Shown: positions 1 through 8,857, counted from the stretch's first letter. The stretch is DNA of 57,263 nt from Alloprevotella sp. (GCA_023663135.1 JAMPIE010000015.1:1-57263), one strand, 5' to 3'. A program made the numbers and translations. The notes: generated by a model not told the origin, from the letters alone.

Positions 1-141
1 AACCGTGCAAGTTTCTCGCAAAAGATTTTTGCTTCAAGAAACCGTCATTTCGCCATCAAACCACTAATAGACAAAACATTAATCGGGATGACAAATGTTT
101 AATATTTAACTTTTGTTAACATTAGGATTTAGGTGAGGGAT

Positions 142-180
142 AAAAAAACGCCCCCGCAGGGCATGAGAGCCAGCGGGGGG
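142..180 (-). terminator. Intrinsic terminator of the GlmU-like operon
   Basis: Read on the minus strand, a GC-rich hairpin (CCCCCGC paired with GCGGGGG, with a small inner GGC/GCC helix) is followed directly by G and a run of seven T. It lies 27 nt past the stop codon of the GlmU-like gene, the normal place for a rho-independent terminator. Positions 1-141 are AT-rich and hold no gene that I can recognise. Confidence 0.9.
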
Positions 181-206
181 ATCAGTAGATTAGCGGCGGC
201 AATAGA

Positions 207-1259
207 TTAGCGGTAGGTCTCGGTGAGTCGGTAGACCTCGGAGAGGAGATGCTCGTCGGTCTCGGTGAGCTCCACCTGGCGTCGGGCCATTACGCGCCGA
301 GCTATGTCGATAAACTTCTTGAAGGGCATAGTGTCAAATCCGGAGGCTGAGCCTTCAGAGAAAGAGGCGACGAAATTTCGGGGAAAGCCGGTGCCGTGGA
401 TGTTGACTCCTACGCCGGTGACGGTGGCGGTGTTGAGCATGGTGTTGATGCCGGCTTTAGAATGGTCGCCCATGACGAGGCCGCAGTGGAGGAGGCCGGT
501 AGACAGGAATCGGCGCTCCGGGTAGCTCCATTGCTTGACGACGGTATAGTCGTTTTTGAGATTGGAGGCATTGCATCCGGCGCCTATGTTACACCACTCG
601 CCAATGACAGCGTTGCCGAGGAAGCCGTCGTGGGCCTTATTAGAGTAGCCTTGAATAACGACATTGTTGAGCTCGCCGCCGATGCGGCAGTGTGGGCCGA
701 TGGCCGTCGGGCCATATATGCGGGTGCCCATATTGACGATGGAATGATGGCCAATTGCTATGGGGCCACGGAGACATGAGCCTTCGCCAACGGAGACGTG
801 GGCACCTATATATATAGGGCCGCCGGACGTATTGAGAGTGGCGGCCTCAACCGTGGCGCCTTCTTCGATGAAGAGGCGGCCGGATGGGCCTATGAGAGTG
901 TTGGTGGGGGACAGTGGGGCGGAGCAGCGGCCCTGGGTGACAAGGGGAAAGTCGATCTCGATGGCGGTGCCGCAGTGGGTGAAGATGTCGTGGGGCCGAC
1001 GAATGACTATGGGGGCGCCGGAGCCGTCGTCGGAGCCGACAATGATGGCTGCGTCAGCAATCTCGGTGGCCTTGGGGTCGGCGGGATATTTCTCGGCCAG
1101 GTAAGGGAGAGTGGCGAAAGAGTAGATGGCCGGCATGAGGCGACATCGGCGCTCGGCCATGGAGAGGATGCCCATGCGAATGTCGGCAACGGGGCGGGTG
1201 AAAGTGAGGGGAAGTAGCGACTCGTGGGCCGGCCCGTCGGCAAGGGCAATGTGGGTCAT
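207..1259 (-). CDS. GlmU-like putative sugar nucleotidyltransferase with left-handed beta-helix
   Basis: A 350-residue protein of the Bacteroidota GlmU-like family. The N-terminus (LPLTFTRPVADIRMGIL, residues 16-32) matches the opening of that family. Residues about 125-290 carry hexapeptide repeats (PIYIGAHVSVGEG, AIGHHSIVNMG, VIGEWCNIGAG) that form a left-handed beta-helix. The conserved end-of-helix stretch with HCGLVMGDHSKAGINTMLNT is present. Family members are thought to transfer a nucleotidyl or acyl group to a sugar phosphate; the actual substrate is unknown. It lacks the G-rich pyrophosphorylase signature of true bifunctional GlmU and is about 100 residues shorter, so it should not be called glmU. 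Its start ATG overlaps the stop of the preceding gene (ATGA), indicating translational coupling. A strong terminator follows. Confidence 0.85.
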   Translation of the reverse strand: MTHIALADGPAHESLLPLTFTRPVADIRMGILSMAERRCRLMPAIYSFATLPYLAEKYPADPKATEIADAAIIVGSDDGSGAPIVIRRPHDIFTHCGTAIEIDFPLVTQGRCSAPLSPTNTLIGPSGRLFIEEGATVEAATLNTSGGPIYIGAHVSVGEGSCLRGPIAIGHHSIVNMGTRIYGPTAIGPHCRIGGELNNVVIQGYSNKAHDGFLGNAVIGEWCNIGAGCNASNLKNDYTVVKQWSYPERRFLSTGLLHCGLVMGDHSKAGINTMLNTATVTGVGVNIHGTGFPRNFVASFSEGSASGFDTMPFKKFIDIARRVMARRQVELTETDEHLLSEVYRLTETYR

Positions 1260-1942
1260 CGTGCGGTGTTGATGCGGTAGATAATTTTATAGTTGATGTC
1301 GTCGAGAGAGTCGAAGCATGCAAACTCGACGCGGACATCCTCGCGCTCGGGCTTGATCATGAGGGCGGTCATGTCGTCGGATAGAGCACGGTCGAGCTCA
1401 AAGAGACGCCATGGGCCTCGTGCACCCACCTCGCGAGCGCCTTTGACGACATAGAGAGTGTCGCGCTGGGGGGCTTCAAGGACACCTATAATGGGCTTAT
1501 CGTCGACAAACGAAAGCATGTTGACCTGGAAGAGGTGACCGCGCTGAGTGGGGTTGTTGAGCGTAGCACCATATCCTTTATACTTGGCGGGGGTGACCAT
1601 AGAGGCGTTGGAGCGAGTGTCGGCCAGTCGGCCGGAGCGCTGGACTGCGAGACGATATCCCATGGCCTCGGCCTCATTCTTAATGCGGTCGAATAGGTCG
1701 GGGCCGAGGGAAGAAAATACGGCCTGGGCAAGATGACGACAAATGAGGCTACAGAATCTGACATCGGCTTGACGCTCAAGGACAGAGCTAAGAGTAGCGG
1801 AGCCATTTTTCAGGAAATTGGCCACAATCCACTGCGCCAGGGCATCCTTGTCGGCAAGGGTCTTGCAAGTAAGTACAGGGGGCCTGTCGGCTGAGGAAGA
1901 AACGGAGTCAAGTTTATTGAGTAGATTCTTTAATAAGGTCAT
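1256..1942 (-). CDS. Conserved hypothetical protein upstream of the GlmU-like gene
   Basis: I do not recognise this 228-residue protein. It has no signal peptide or membrane segment and looks cytoplasmic. The C-terminal half contains a run RLADTRSNASMVTPAKYKG followed by beta-strand-like segments (PIIGVLEAPQRDTLYVV). This faintly recalls the substrate-binding loop of bisphosphate nucleotidases, but the catalytic DPIDGT-type motif is absent, so I do not assign that function. The ATG at 1942 is chosen over a TTG 27 nt upstream because it leaves about 55 nt of leader from a good promoter at 2003-2034. The stop overlaps the start of the GlmU-like gene by 4 nt, so the two are co-translated and probably share a job. 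Confidence 0.7.
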   Translation of the reverse strand: MTLLKNLLNKLDSVSSSADRPPVLTCKTLADKDALAQWIVANFLKNGSATLSSVLERQADVRFCSLICRHLAQAVFSSLGPDLFDRIKNEAEAMGYRLAVQRSGRLADTRSNASMVTPAKYKGYGATLNNPTQRGHLFQVNMLSFVDDKPIIGVLEAPQRDTLYVVKGAREVGARGPWRLFELDRALSDDMTALMIKPEREDVRVEFACFDSLDDINYKIIYRINTAR

Positions 1943-2002
1943 AAAGAGAAGTGATAGGACAAAACGCAAAAATTACGCTCGTGAAAACGACGATTTCAAG
2001 TG

Positions 2003-2034
2003 CGAAGATAACGACAAAGAAATTACATGCCAAA
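2003..2034 (-). promoter_or_regulatory. Bacteroidota housekeeping promoter for the 1942-207 operon
   Basis: On the minus strand TTTG (2031-2034) is followed after 20 nt by TATCTTCG (2003-2010), one mismatch from the TAnnTTTG consensus. The TTTG-to-box spacing is in the expected range. The predicted transcription start is about 55 nt before the ATG at 1942. Confidence 0.65.
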
Positions 2035-2087
2035 GATGTAACTTGATTGTCAAGGAGGTGTCACGGGGTTGTTAGGAACTTAGGGGC

Positions 2088-3443
2088 TCAGTAGTTGATT
2101 TTGAGAGAAGTGCCGTTGAGTTTGCGGAAGAGGTCAAGGGCATATACGTCGGTCATGCCGCTGACATGGTCGACGACGGCTTGGAGCTTGCCGTAGAGCG
2201 AAGGGGCGTCCACGTCGTATTGCTGTGGCACTTGAGAGAGGAGGAGGCGGGAGTAGTTGAGGGCCGGGCGTCGGACGGCGTCGACCAGACGCTCCATGAG
2301 CTCGGTGATGATGCGATTGCCGGCGAGTTCAATGTCCACCACGTCGGCCGACCGGTAGATCTTGGCCCAGGAGAGGTCGTTGCATCGCGCATATCCCTCG
2401 CGCTCCAGTGGGGGTATATGGTCGAGCAGGCAGCCGTCGAGGCGCCCTTCAAGGATGGCATCTTCGTTGGCATCGAAGGCATCGGCGCATACCGAGACGA
2501 GGCGACCGATGACACACGAGCGGAGATAAGAGATCTTCTCGTTGGGGTCGTCAACGGTGGCCATGCGTCCTCGCATGTGGGCTTGGCGTTCAGAGGTAAA
2601 GAAACCGAGGAAATGATCGATAACGGTGTCGGTGGGTATGATTCCGAGCTTGTGGGCATCCTCGATGTCCATCACCTCATAACAGATGTCGTCGGCAGCC
2701 TCAACGAGATAAACCAAGGGGTGGCGGGCAAATCTCAGCTTGCCTTCCGGGGCCGGGAGGCGGAGCATACGGAGCTCAGAGGCCACACGCTCAAACGAGG
2801 GAGCCTCGGAGTCGAAGAAGCCAAACTTATTTTTTCCCACCGGGGCGAGAGTCGACTCATAAGGATATTTCACGATGGAAGCCAGGGTGGAATAGGTCAT
2901 GGCAAACCCGCCCGGACGACGGCCCTTGAAGGGGTGGGTCAAGAGGCGAAAGGCGTTGGCGTTACCGTCAAATGATGTGAGGTCGGTCCACTGGCGCTCA
3001 GATAGTTCAGCCTTGAGGTCGGCACCGGCGCCCTCGGAGAAGAAAGTGGAGATGGCCTTCTCGCCGGAGTGGCCAAAGGGAGGATTACCCAGGTCGTGGG
3101 CCAGACAAGCCGCAGCCACAATCTCGCCAATCGACTCGAGGCGGTGAGCCCAAGGCTCGCCGGTGTATCGGGGCATAATGCGGAGCAGCACCTCAGTGGC
3201 GAGAGAGCGGCCAACGGTTGAGACCTCAACGCTGTGGGTCAAACGGTTATGGACAAAGATGCTTCCCGGCAGGGGGAAGACCTGAGTCTTGTTCTGGAGC
3301 CTGCGGAAAGGTGACGAGAAGACGAGTCGGTCAAAGTCGCGCTGGAAGTCGCTTCGGGCGCGGCGTCCATGCTCGGGGTCGCTATATTCTTCGAGGCCGA
3401 AGCGGAGGTCGCTGATAAGCCTGTTCCATTCCATCTTTGCCAT
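2088..3443 (-). CDS. dgt: Deoxyguanosinetriphosphate triphosphohydrolase (dGTPase)
   Basis: An HD-domain enzyme of 451 residues that hydrolyses dGTP (or dNTPs) to the deoxynucleoside and tripolyphosphate and helps control dNTP pools. The sequence shows the family opening (DFDRLVFSSPFRRLQNKTQVFPL), then the HD-domain metal ligands: His in VHNRLTHSVEV, the HD pair in ACLAHDLGNPPFGHSGE, and a downstream Asp in EAADDICYEVMDIEDA. Length is normal for the short dGTPase class. An in-frame TTG lies two codons upstream; the ATG at 3443 is preferred and is 30 nt from a clear -7 box. It is transcribed as its own unit between the efflux operon and the GlmU-like operon. Confidence 0.95.
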   Translation of the reverse strand: MAKMEWNRLISDLRFGLEEYSDPEHGRRARSDFQRDFDRLVFSSPFRRLQNKTQVFPLPGSIFVHNRLTHSVEVSTVGRSLATEVLLRIMPRYTGEPWAHRLESIGEIVAAACLAHDLGNPPFGHSGEKAISTFFSEGAGADLKAELSERQWTDLTSFDGNANAFRLLTHPFKGRRPGGFAMTYSTLASIVKYPYESTLAPVGKNKFGFFDSEAPSFERVASELRMLRLPAPEGKLRFARHPLVYLVEAADDICYEVMDIEDAHKLGIIPTDTVIDHFLGFFTSERQAHMRGRMATVDDPNEKISYLRSCVIGRLVSVCADAFDANEDAILEGRLDGCLLDHIPPLEREGYARCNDLSWAKIYRSADVVDIELAGNRIITELMERLVDAVRRPALNYSRLLLSQVPQQYDVDAPSLYGKLQAVVDHVSGMTDVYALDLFRKLNGTSLKINY

Positions 3444-3473
3444 AATCAAAAATTAGGAGGGGTGTTGGGAATG

Positions 3474-3481
3474 CAAAGATA
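3474..3481 (-). promoter_or_regulatory. -7 box of the dgt promoter
   Basis: TATCTTTG on the minus strand matches TAnnTTTG exactly and lies 30 nt before the dgt ATG. A -33 TTTG at ideal spacing is not evident; a TTG lies 22 nt upstream. Confidence 0.65.
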
Positions 3482-3519
3482 ACGCAATGGGGCAAGATTT
3501 CATCAATAAAGGGCGAGAA

Positions 3520-4746
3520 TTATTGCAGGGAGCCCGTGACGAGACGTCGCGAGGAGGAACGATAGCGGGTAAGGATATAGGCCAGGGCCATGTAAATGGC
3601 GGCTAACACCCACGTCATAAGATAGGAATGAGACTCATCCATGAGAGATGCCCCATTGGAGTTGATGCGGATGAAGCCCTCCATGCCGCGGATGGCGGGG
3701 ATGCAGTCGCCCACGAGAACCCAGAAATTACTCATGGCATATCTGGGCCAGGTGAGGCCGGAGAGGAAGAGGAGAAACACCGAGGTGAAGACGATGACCA
3801 GCAGCGAGCTCTCGCGCTCAGTGACAAAGACGCTCAGGGCGATGCCCATGAAAGCCGAGGCAACGAGCATGGGGAATAGATAGACAAGCTCTCGCCAGCA
3901 TGAGCCGACATGGGGGAGAGAGAAGATTGAGGGCACTATGTGGATGACATAGAGAGTGAGCGGGATATAGATGGCCACGTAGCAGAGCATCTTGCCCATG
4001 ATGGAGGCCGAGGGGGGAGCGGGGATGGCCAAGGGGTCGAAGAGGCCATTGCGGCGGCGTCGCTCCGAGCTGCCGGCGGCGAGCATTGTGACGCCGAGGA
4101 GCATGCTCTGCTGAAGGATTAGGATTACTATACCCGGGATGATGAAGGAGGCGAACCCTTGAGTGGGGTCGCCCATGAAAAAGCCCTCATTGCCCACCTG
4201 AGGGATGGAGATCATCCCCTCGGCAGCGGCTAACGGCTCCATGGCCTTGGCGCGTATCTCGGCGCCAAGGGCGAGCTGCACCTCGGTGAGGGCCGACATG
4301 AAGGCGCGATAGCGGAGCAGGAGGCTCATCTCGGAATAGAAGATGGCGGTGGCCTGCTCCCCTTGCCCTATCTTCTTGGCATAGTCGGAGGGAATAAGGA
4401 GTATGCCATAGACTTCGTGAGAGTCCATCAACCGACGGGCTTCGGAGAGGGTGGGAGCATAATGGGCAACATGGATGGCATCGGTGGCATCGGCCATGCG
4501 AGTGAGATGGCGCGAGGCTTGGGTGGCCGACTGGTCGACGATAGCCACGGGCATATCCTTGACGGTCTCTGGATTATATATAACAGTGTAGACGAGCGGA
4601 TAGAGCAGCGGCAGGCCGAGAAAGAAAATAAGGACGCCCAAGTCGGAGGCCACGAGCTTCATCTCGCGGGCAAAGACGCGCCTGAGCCAAGCCCACCAGG
4701 AAAGATGGGCCGAGCCGGAGGAGCGTGATGATTTTGCATGGGTCAT
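3520..4746 (-). CDS. ABC-2 type transporter permease (second of pair)
   Basis: A 408-residue inner-membrane permease of the ABC-2 / YhiH-YbhR type. The topology is one N-terminal transmembrane helix (about residues 35-57), a large periplasmic domain (about 60-220), then five hydrophobic segments clustered between about 225 and 395. The periplasmic region has the family's typical start (VAIVDQSATQASRHL). It is the last gene of the operon tolC-hlyD-permease-permease, 6 nt after the preceding permease. No ATP-binding subunit is encoded in the operon, although this class usually works with one. The likely role is a tripartite export pump with the HlyD and TolC proteins; the substrate is unknown. 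Confidence 0.88.
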   Translation of the reverse strand: MTHAKSSRSSGSAHLSWWAWLRRVFAREMKLVASDLGVLIFFLGLPLLYPLVYTVIYNPETVKDMPVAIVDQSATQASRHLTRMADATDAIHVAHYAPTLSEARRLMDSHEVYGILLIPSDYAKKIGQGEQATAIFYSEMSLLLRYRAFMSALTEVQLALGAEIRAKAMEPLAAAEGMISIPQVGNEGFFMGDPTQGFASFIIPGIVILILQQSMLLGVTMLAAGSSERRRRNGLFDPLAIPAPPSASIMGKMLCYVAIYIPLTLYVIHIVPSIFSLPHVGSCWRELVYLFPMLVASAFMGIALSVFVTERESSLLVIVFTSVFLLFLSGLTWPRYAMSNFWVLVGDCIPAIRGMEGFIRINSNGASLMDESHSYLMTWVLAAIYMALAYILTRYRSSSRRLVTGSLQ

Positions 4747-4752
4747 AGGAAC

Positions 4753-5913
4753 TCAGGGGACATAAATGGGGTTGAGGCATCGGGAGCGAAGGCGCCGCAA
4801 GCCCAAGAGACCAATGAGAGGGAAGGCAAAGAGGGCGGCGATGAAATGCCTGGAGTAATAGAGCGGAATGCCGTTGAGGGCCTGGTCGATATAGATCAGG
4901 AAGTAATAGCGGATGGGGAGGATATAAGAGAAGATGCCCACGGCGCCATACATCTGATCGACAGGAAAAGAGAAGGCGGCAATAGAGAAGGCCAGAATGC
5001 CGGTGAGCGAGCACATTGAGACGGCGAGCCTGAGGTTGGGGATAGCGCAAGACCATATGACGGCATACCATTGCGAGGCCATGATGAGAAGTTCCATAGC
5101 CAAGATCATGTGCCACACAGGACAGTTCATGGGGAAGGCTGCAAAGCCATATAGAAGGCCAAGGATGGCCATGCCGACGATGCTCCAAATGGCAAACTGC
5201 GGGATAAGCTTGCCCATCAGCGCCACAATCATGGAACCACCCGAGCGTCGGAGCCACTCAACCGACTGGCCGTCCTTGATGTCGACGAGGATAGACCAGG
5301 ACGTGACCAGAGTAATGAGTAGAGCTAATAGAGCCGGGACAAACGAGTTGGAAAGGTAATAGTTGTAGTTGAGCCAAGGGTTGCCCGGGGCACGAATGTC
5401 GATGTTGACGGGGTTGATGAGCTCGCCGGCCATGGATGAGGGGAGGCCGGCGGCGGTGAGAGTTGTCACGGCGAGGCCGGCCGTGGTGGTCACGGCCTGT
5501 GTCTTAAAGCCTTTGAGGGCAAGAGTGCCGGGTACGAAATAAGTAAGATTGGTATAGTAAACCACGCTTGCGGGGCGCCCGGAGAGGGCATTTTGCTGGA
5601 AATCGTCGGGAATGAGGAAGAAGCCGAAGGTCTTGCCCGCGCGTACCTCCTCAAGGGCTTTGGCGTAACTCTCGGGCTGAGAGACGAGGTCGATAAGCTC
5701 GCCGGCACGCAGATTGCGCGTAATCTGGCGCGAGAGGGCCGATCGGTCGTGGTCAACGATGGCTGTGGGCACCTTCAAAGGGAGGCCGCTATCCATCAAG
5801 TTGATGAAGAAAAGGGCACCGAGAAGGGGGACGATAAGCATGAGGGTCAAGTAGATGCGCCGTCCTGCTATCTGACTCAGGCCATAACGGATGGAGGTGA
5901 GGATATATTTCAT
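4753..5913 (-). CDS. ABC-2 type transporter permease (first of pair)
   Basis: A 386-residue paralogue of the following permease with the same layout: an N-terminal helix (about residues 20-40), a periplasmic domain beginning with TAIVDHDRSALSRQITR, and a block of hydrophobic helices from about residue 185 to the end. The shared VDHDRSALSRQ/VDQSATQASRH motif shows the two permeases are homologous and probably form a heterodimer. The start codon overlaps the stop of hlyD (ATGA), so the two are translationally coupled. The residue-level substrate pathway cannot be inferred. Confidence 0.88.
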   Translation of the reverse strand: MKYILTSIRYGLSQIAGRRIYLTLMLIVPLLGALFFINLMDSGLPLKVPTAIVDHDRSALSRQITRNLRAGELIDLVSQPESYAKALEEVRAGKTFGFFLIPDDFQQNALSGRPASVVYYTNLTYFVPGTLALKGFKTQAVTTTAGLAVTTLTAAGLPSSMAGELINPVNIDIRAPGNPWLNYNYYLSNSFVPALLALLITLVTSWSILVDIKDGQSVEWLRRSGGSMIVALMGKLIPQFAIWSIVGMAILGLLYGFAAFPMNCPVWHMILAMELLIMASQWYAVIWSCAIPNLRLAVSMCSLTGILAFSIAAFSFPVDQMYGAVGIFSYILPIRYYFLIYIDQALNGIPLYYSRHFIAALFAFPLIGLLGLRRLRSRCLNPIYVP

Positions 5914-6923
5914 GGCCTGTATATGGCCGTCATCCCCGGCCTGAGGTCCGGAATGGAGTCGAGGGGACGGGCCTTCACCTCAAAGGTGCGGCTGTCCCAG
6001 TCGCCGGTGGCCTTTGTAGCGCGCCATGTGGCATAGTTGCCCATGTCGCGGATATAGTAAATCTCGGCCTGTATCTCCTTCATGCCGAGGGCCGGAAGGG
6101 CGATGGTGATCTTGTCGCCCTGCTTCATGGAGGCGAGGCGGTCTTCACGCACATTGAAGGCGATCCACTTGTCAGCCACTTTAAGGATAGACATAGCCGG
6201 GGCACCGAGGCTGATGAGCTCCCCTTCCTGGGGGTAGATTTGGTCAATCTGGCCGTCGCATGGAGCAGTAAGATACTGGTCTTCAAGTAGGGCATTGACT
6301 TCGTCGACACCTCCTTGAGCAACGGTGACCATGGCTGCGGCGCTCAACTTGTCTTCACGCTGGGCACCGTCGCGGGCCATCGAGAGCTGAGCAGCGGCGG
6401 CCTTCTCGCCAGCGAGGGTGGCCTCATAGGCGGCCTTAGCCTCATCGCGTCGTTGCTCGCTCACCACCTGTTCCTTATATAGAGCCTCCATGCGGCGATA
6501 GGTCTTCTCGGCGAGGGTGCGGGCAGCAGTAGCCTGGGCCAAGAGCTCCTGGGCCGAGGTGATAATCTGAGAGCGGGTGCCGGCGTCGATCTTGCGGTTT
6601 TGGGCGGCTGCGGCATCCTCCATCGCTTTGGCTTGCATGAGCTTGGCGTCGGCCAAGGAGGAGTGGATGTGAACCAAAGTGTCGCCTTTGCTTACGATGT
6701 CGCCCTCACGGACATAAATATGGGCAACGCGGCCGGGCAACTTGCCGGAGACACGGACAGAGGTGGCATCGGCCTGCCCTTCAAGAATCTCGGCCGGCTC
6801 GCGCATGAGGCAAAAACCAATGATGGCCAAGACGGCCACAGCTATGATGACAAACACCAGTGCCACGGCAATGGCGCGGCTCTCTTTTTTCTGGGCTGGT
6901 GATGATTGGGTGTCGGGTGACAT
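5910..6923 (-). CDS. HlyD-family membrane fusion protein (periplasmic adaptor)
   Basis: A 337-residue adaptor linking the inner-membrane permeases to the outer-membrane TolC channel. One N-terminal transmembrane helix (about residues 18-40) is followed by a biotinyl-lipoyl half-motif (VSGKLPGRVAHIYVREGDIV). Next come a long alpha-hairpin rich in Ala, Gln and Glu (about 95-205) and a second lipoyl half (APCDGQIDQIYPQEGELI). The C-terminal beta-barrel domain ends in DLRPGMTAIY, typical of the family. It is 41 nt downstream of tolC and overlaps the next permease by 4 nt. Confidence 0.92.
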   Translation of the reverse strand: MSPDTQSSPAQKKESRAIAVALVFVIIAVAVLAIIGFCLMREPAEILEGQADATSVRVSGKLPGRVAHIYVREGDIVSKGDTLVHIHSSLADAKLMQAKAMEDAAAAQNRKIDAGTRSQIITSAQELLAQATAARTLAEKTYRRMEALYKEQVVSEQRRDEAKAAYEATLAGEKAAAAQLSMARDGAQREDKLSAAAMVTVAQGGVDEVNALLEDQYLTAPCDGQIDQIYPQEGELISLGAPAMSILKVADKWIAFNVREDRLASMKQGDKITIALPALGMKEIQAEIYYIRDMGNYATWRATKATGDWDSRTFEVKARPLDSIPDLRPGMTAIYRP

Positions 6924-6964
6924 GGATATGCGGTATGAGGTTTTAGTCGTTAGTTACAGGTGGA

Positions 6965-8431
6965 TTATGGGCGGAAGCCGAGAGCTTTTTTGAGATAGGT
7001 GTCGCAGAGCATCACGTCGATGGCTGCATCAATGTTTTCGCTGCCTGCCTTGAGCCAGGCAGTCTGGGCGGCCATGACATCGTCGGTGGTCATCACTCCT
7101 TCGCGAAACGCCAAGCGGGCCTGACGCAGGTTTTCGTCGGCTTTGGTCATGTTGCTCTCAGTCATGGCGCGTGTCTTGAGGGCTTCGCGCGAGCGGAAGG
7201 CACACTGCCTCACCTGGAGAGCAACCATCTCGCGGGCATCGTCGAGCTGGAGCTGACGGACGAGGGCCTCGCTCTTGGCGGCGCGGTATTTGTTGTAGTT
7301 GCCGCCCCAGTGCCATATGGGGATGGTCACCATGGCTCCGACCGAGAAAGCGCCGGAGAAGCGCTTCCTAAAGCCGTTGAACATGTTGGGGTTGGAGAAT
7401 TCATATGAGCCAATCAAGGCCACATTGGGGAGCATCGACGAGAGGGCCACTCGGCTCTGCTGGTCGCCGGCCTTTACAGCAAACGAAAGTGCCCTGAGGT
7501 CATTGCGGCGGGAGTAGACGTCGGCCATATCATAGTCGATGGCGACGGGAGAGGCATCGGCGGCCGACAGTGAGGGCTCATCGTCGGCGGGAGAGATGGG
7601 GGTGTCAACGGGGAGGCCACAAAGCTGTGCCAGAGCCATGCGCGATAGGGTCACTCCATTGTCAACCTTGGTGAGATCAACGTTGGCCTCATTGAGCTTC
7701 ACCTCCACCGATAGGAGGTCAGAGCGAGTGGCCATCCCCTGGGCGAGCAGGAGAGCAACGTCGTGGCGAAGGGAGTCGAGCAAGGCAACGTAGCTCACAG
7801 CCAAGCGCTGCTTGGCGCGGAGCGAAACCACCTGCCAGTAAGCGGCATCGACGGTACACGTTATGTCGTCGGCCGTGTTTTCCTGGAGAGCCTTCTGTGC
7901 CTCCTCGGCGTAATTCGCCATCTTGTTAAGCGCCAAAATCTTGCCTCCCATATAGATGGGTTGAGTGAGGGTCACAGCCCCGAAAAACACATTGTGTATA
8001 TCATAGGTCATGGCCTCCTTGGGAATGAGAGCCACCTCAGAGGGGATTGGCTGGTTGCCCGGACCGAGAACCGGCTCGCCGGTAAGGGGGTTTTTCACCA
8101 GATTAAACTGATAAGACTGTGTTGCCAAGTCGAAGCTCTTGGTGGGCAGCAGCTGGTCGGAGTCGAAGATTGAGATCTTCTTCTGATTGTAAGCATATCC
8201 GCCGGCAAAGTCGATGGAGGGGAGAAAGGCCGCGAAAGCCTCCCGACGCGTATAGCCGGCGGCGCGGGTCTGCTCGGCGGCAATGCGTAGCTTCTTGTTT
8301 TGTGTCAAGGCCATTGACCGACAAGAATCAAGCGACACTGTCAGGGGCACTTGAGCCTCAACGCATGGGACGGCAGCAAGAGTCATCATCAGGGCCAGCA
8401 ATGAGCAAGGTAGGTATGCAAGCAGTTTCAC
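6965..8431 (-). CDS. TolC-family outer-membrane efflux protein
   Basis: A 488-residue outer-membrane channel protein, first gene of the efflux operon. I start it at the GTG at 8431, giving a clean signal peptide (KLLAYLPCSLLALMMTLAAVPCVEA). An upstream extension would run through the promoter box at 8466-8473. Two OEP repeats are visible: one from SLDSCRSMALTQNKKL, and one from YSRRNDLRALSFAVKAGDQQSRVALS. Conserved turns of the family include PIYMGGKILA and PIWHWGGNYNKYRAAK. The protein would span the outer membrane and contact the HlyD adaptor. Confidence 0.92.
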   Translation of the reverse strand: MKLLAYLPCSLLALMMTLAAVPCVEAQVPLTVSLDSCRSMALTQNKKLRIAAEQTRAAGYTRREAFAAFLPSIDFAGGYAYNQKKISIFDSDQLLPTKSFDLATQSYQFNLVKNPLTGEPVLGPGNQPIPSEVALIPKEAMTYDIHNVFFGAVTLTQPIYMGGKILALNKMANYAEEAQKALQENTADDITCTVDAAYWQVVSLRAKQRLAVSYVALLDSLRHDVALLLAQGMATRSDLLSVEVKLNEANVDLTKVDNGVTLSRMALAQLCGLPVDTPISPADDEPSLSAADASPVAIDYDMADVYSRRNDLRALSFAVKAGDQQSRVALSSMLPNVALIGSYEFSNPNMFNGFRKRFSGAFSVGAMVTIPIWHWGGNYNKYRAAKSEALVRQLQLDDAREMVALQVRQCAFRSREALKTRAMTESNMTKADENLRQARLAFREGVMTTDDVMAAQTAWLKAGSENIDAAIDVMLCDTYLKKALGFRP

Positions 8432-8465
8432 TTTCTGAAAATACGATGGATGAATTTTGGGCTTG

Positions 8466-8473
8466 CAAATATA
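8466..8473 (-). promoter_or_regulatory. -7 box of the efflux operon promoter
   Basis: TATATTTG on the minus strand matches TAnnTTTG and lies 34 nt before the GTG start of the tolC-like gene. It supports the GTG start over upstream in-frame codons. The -33 element is not clear. Confidence 0.6.
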
Positions 8474-8576
8474 ACTCACGGGCTCAAAAAAAGTTTGCCC
8501 CCAAGGCGATGATGAGCCATAGGGGCAAATCTTTTCCGAAAAACTCCAAAACGTGGAATGATGGAGGGTTTTCAAA

Positions 8577-8613
8577 GTCAAAAGCCCTGCCGGGCCGTAA
8601 AGGTCGGGCAGGG
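8577..8613 (-). terminator. Intrinsic terminator of rpsU
   Basis: On the minus strand CCCTGCC and GGCAGGG form a 7-bp stem around a 15-nt loop, followed by CTTTTG. It sits about 50 nt after the rpsU stop and before the efflux promoter, separating the two units. Confidence 0.6.
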
Positions 8614-8665
8614 ATGTGGGGATATTGACGTCAGTGTACTCTGAAAGTCGGCTCTTAGGAGAGGA

Positions 8666-8857
8666 TTATTCCTCAACCGAGCGGAGCTGCTGGACGTATA
8701 CAGCCTTCATCATCTTCTTGCGGTTGACAACCGAAGGCTTCTGGAAGGCTTGGCGGCTGCGGAGCTCTTTGACGATGCCGGTCTTCTCAAATTTACGTTT
8801 GAACTTCTTCAGGGCGCGCTCGATGTTCTCGCCTTCTTTAACTTGTACGATGATCAT
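8666..8857 (-). CDS. rpsU: 30S ribosomal protein S21
   Basis: A 63-residue basic ribosomal protein starting MIIVQVKEGENIERALKKF, the classic S21 opening, and continuing FKRKFEKTGIVKELRSR. A longer in-frame reading exists upstream, but homology fixes the start at 8857. The gene is monocistronic, with a promoter at 8940-8969 and a terminator at 8577-8613. The leader is about 75 nt. Confidence 0.97.
   Translation of the reverse strand: MIIVQVKEGENIERALKKFKRKFEKTGIVKELRSRQAFQKPSVVNRKKMMKAVYVQQLRSVEE

Noticed and set aside
1..141. Partial gene at the left edge
   Set aside because: AT-rich, with stops in all frames and no protein similarity that I can see.
207..1259. True GlmU (bifunctional uridyltransferase/acetyltransferase)
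   Set aside because: The N-terminal pyrophosphorylase signature is missing and the length is short; it belongs to the separate Bacteroidota GlmU-like family.
2166..2975. Long open frame (269 codons) on the plus strand
   Set aside because: Fully antisense to dgt, whose HD motifs and homology are clear; the frame is a by-product of high GC and biased codons.
8432..8581. 50-residue N-terminal extension of the TolC-like protein
   Set aside because: It would pass through the promoter box at 8466-8473 and hide the signal peptide; the GTG at 8431 explains both.
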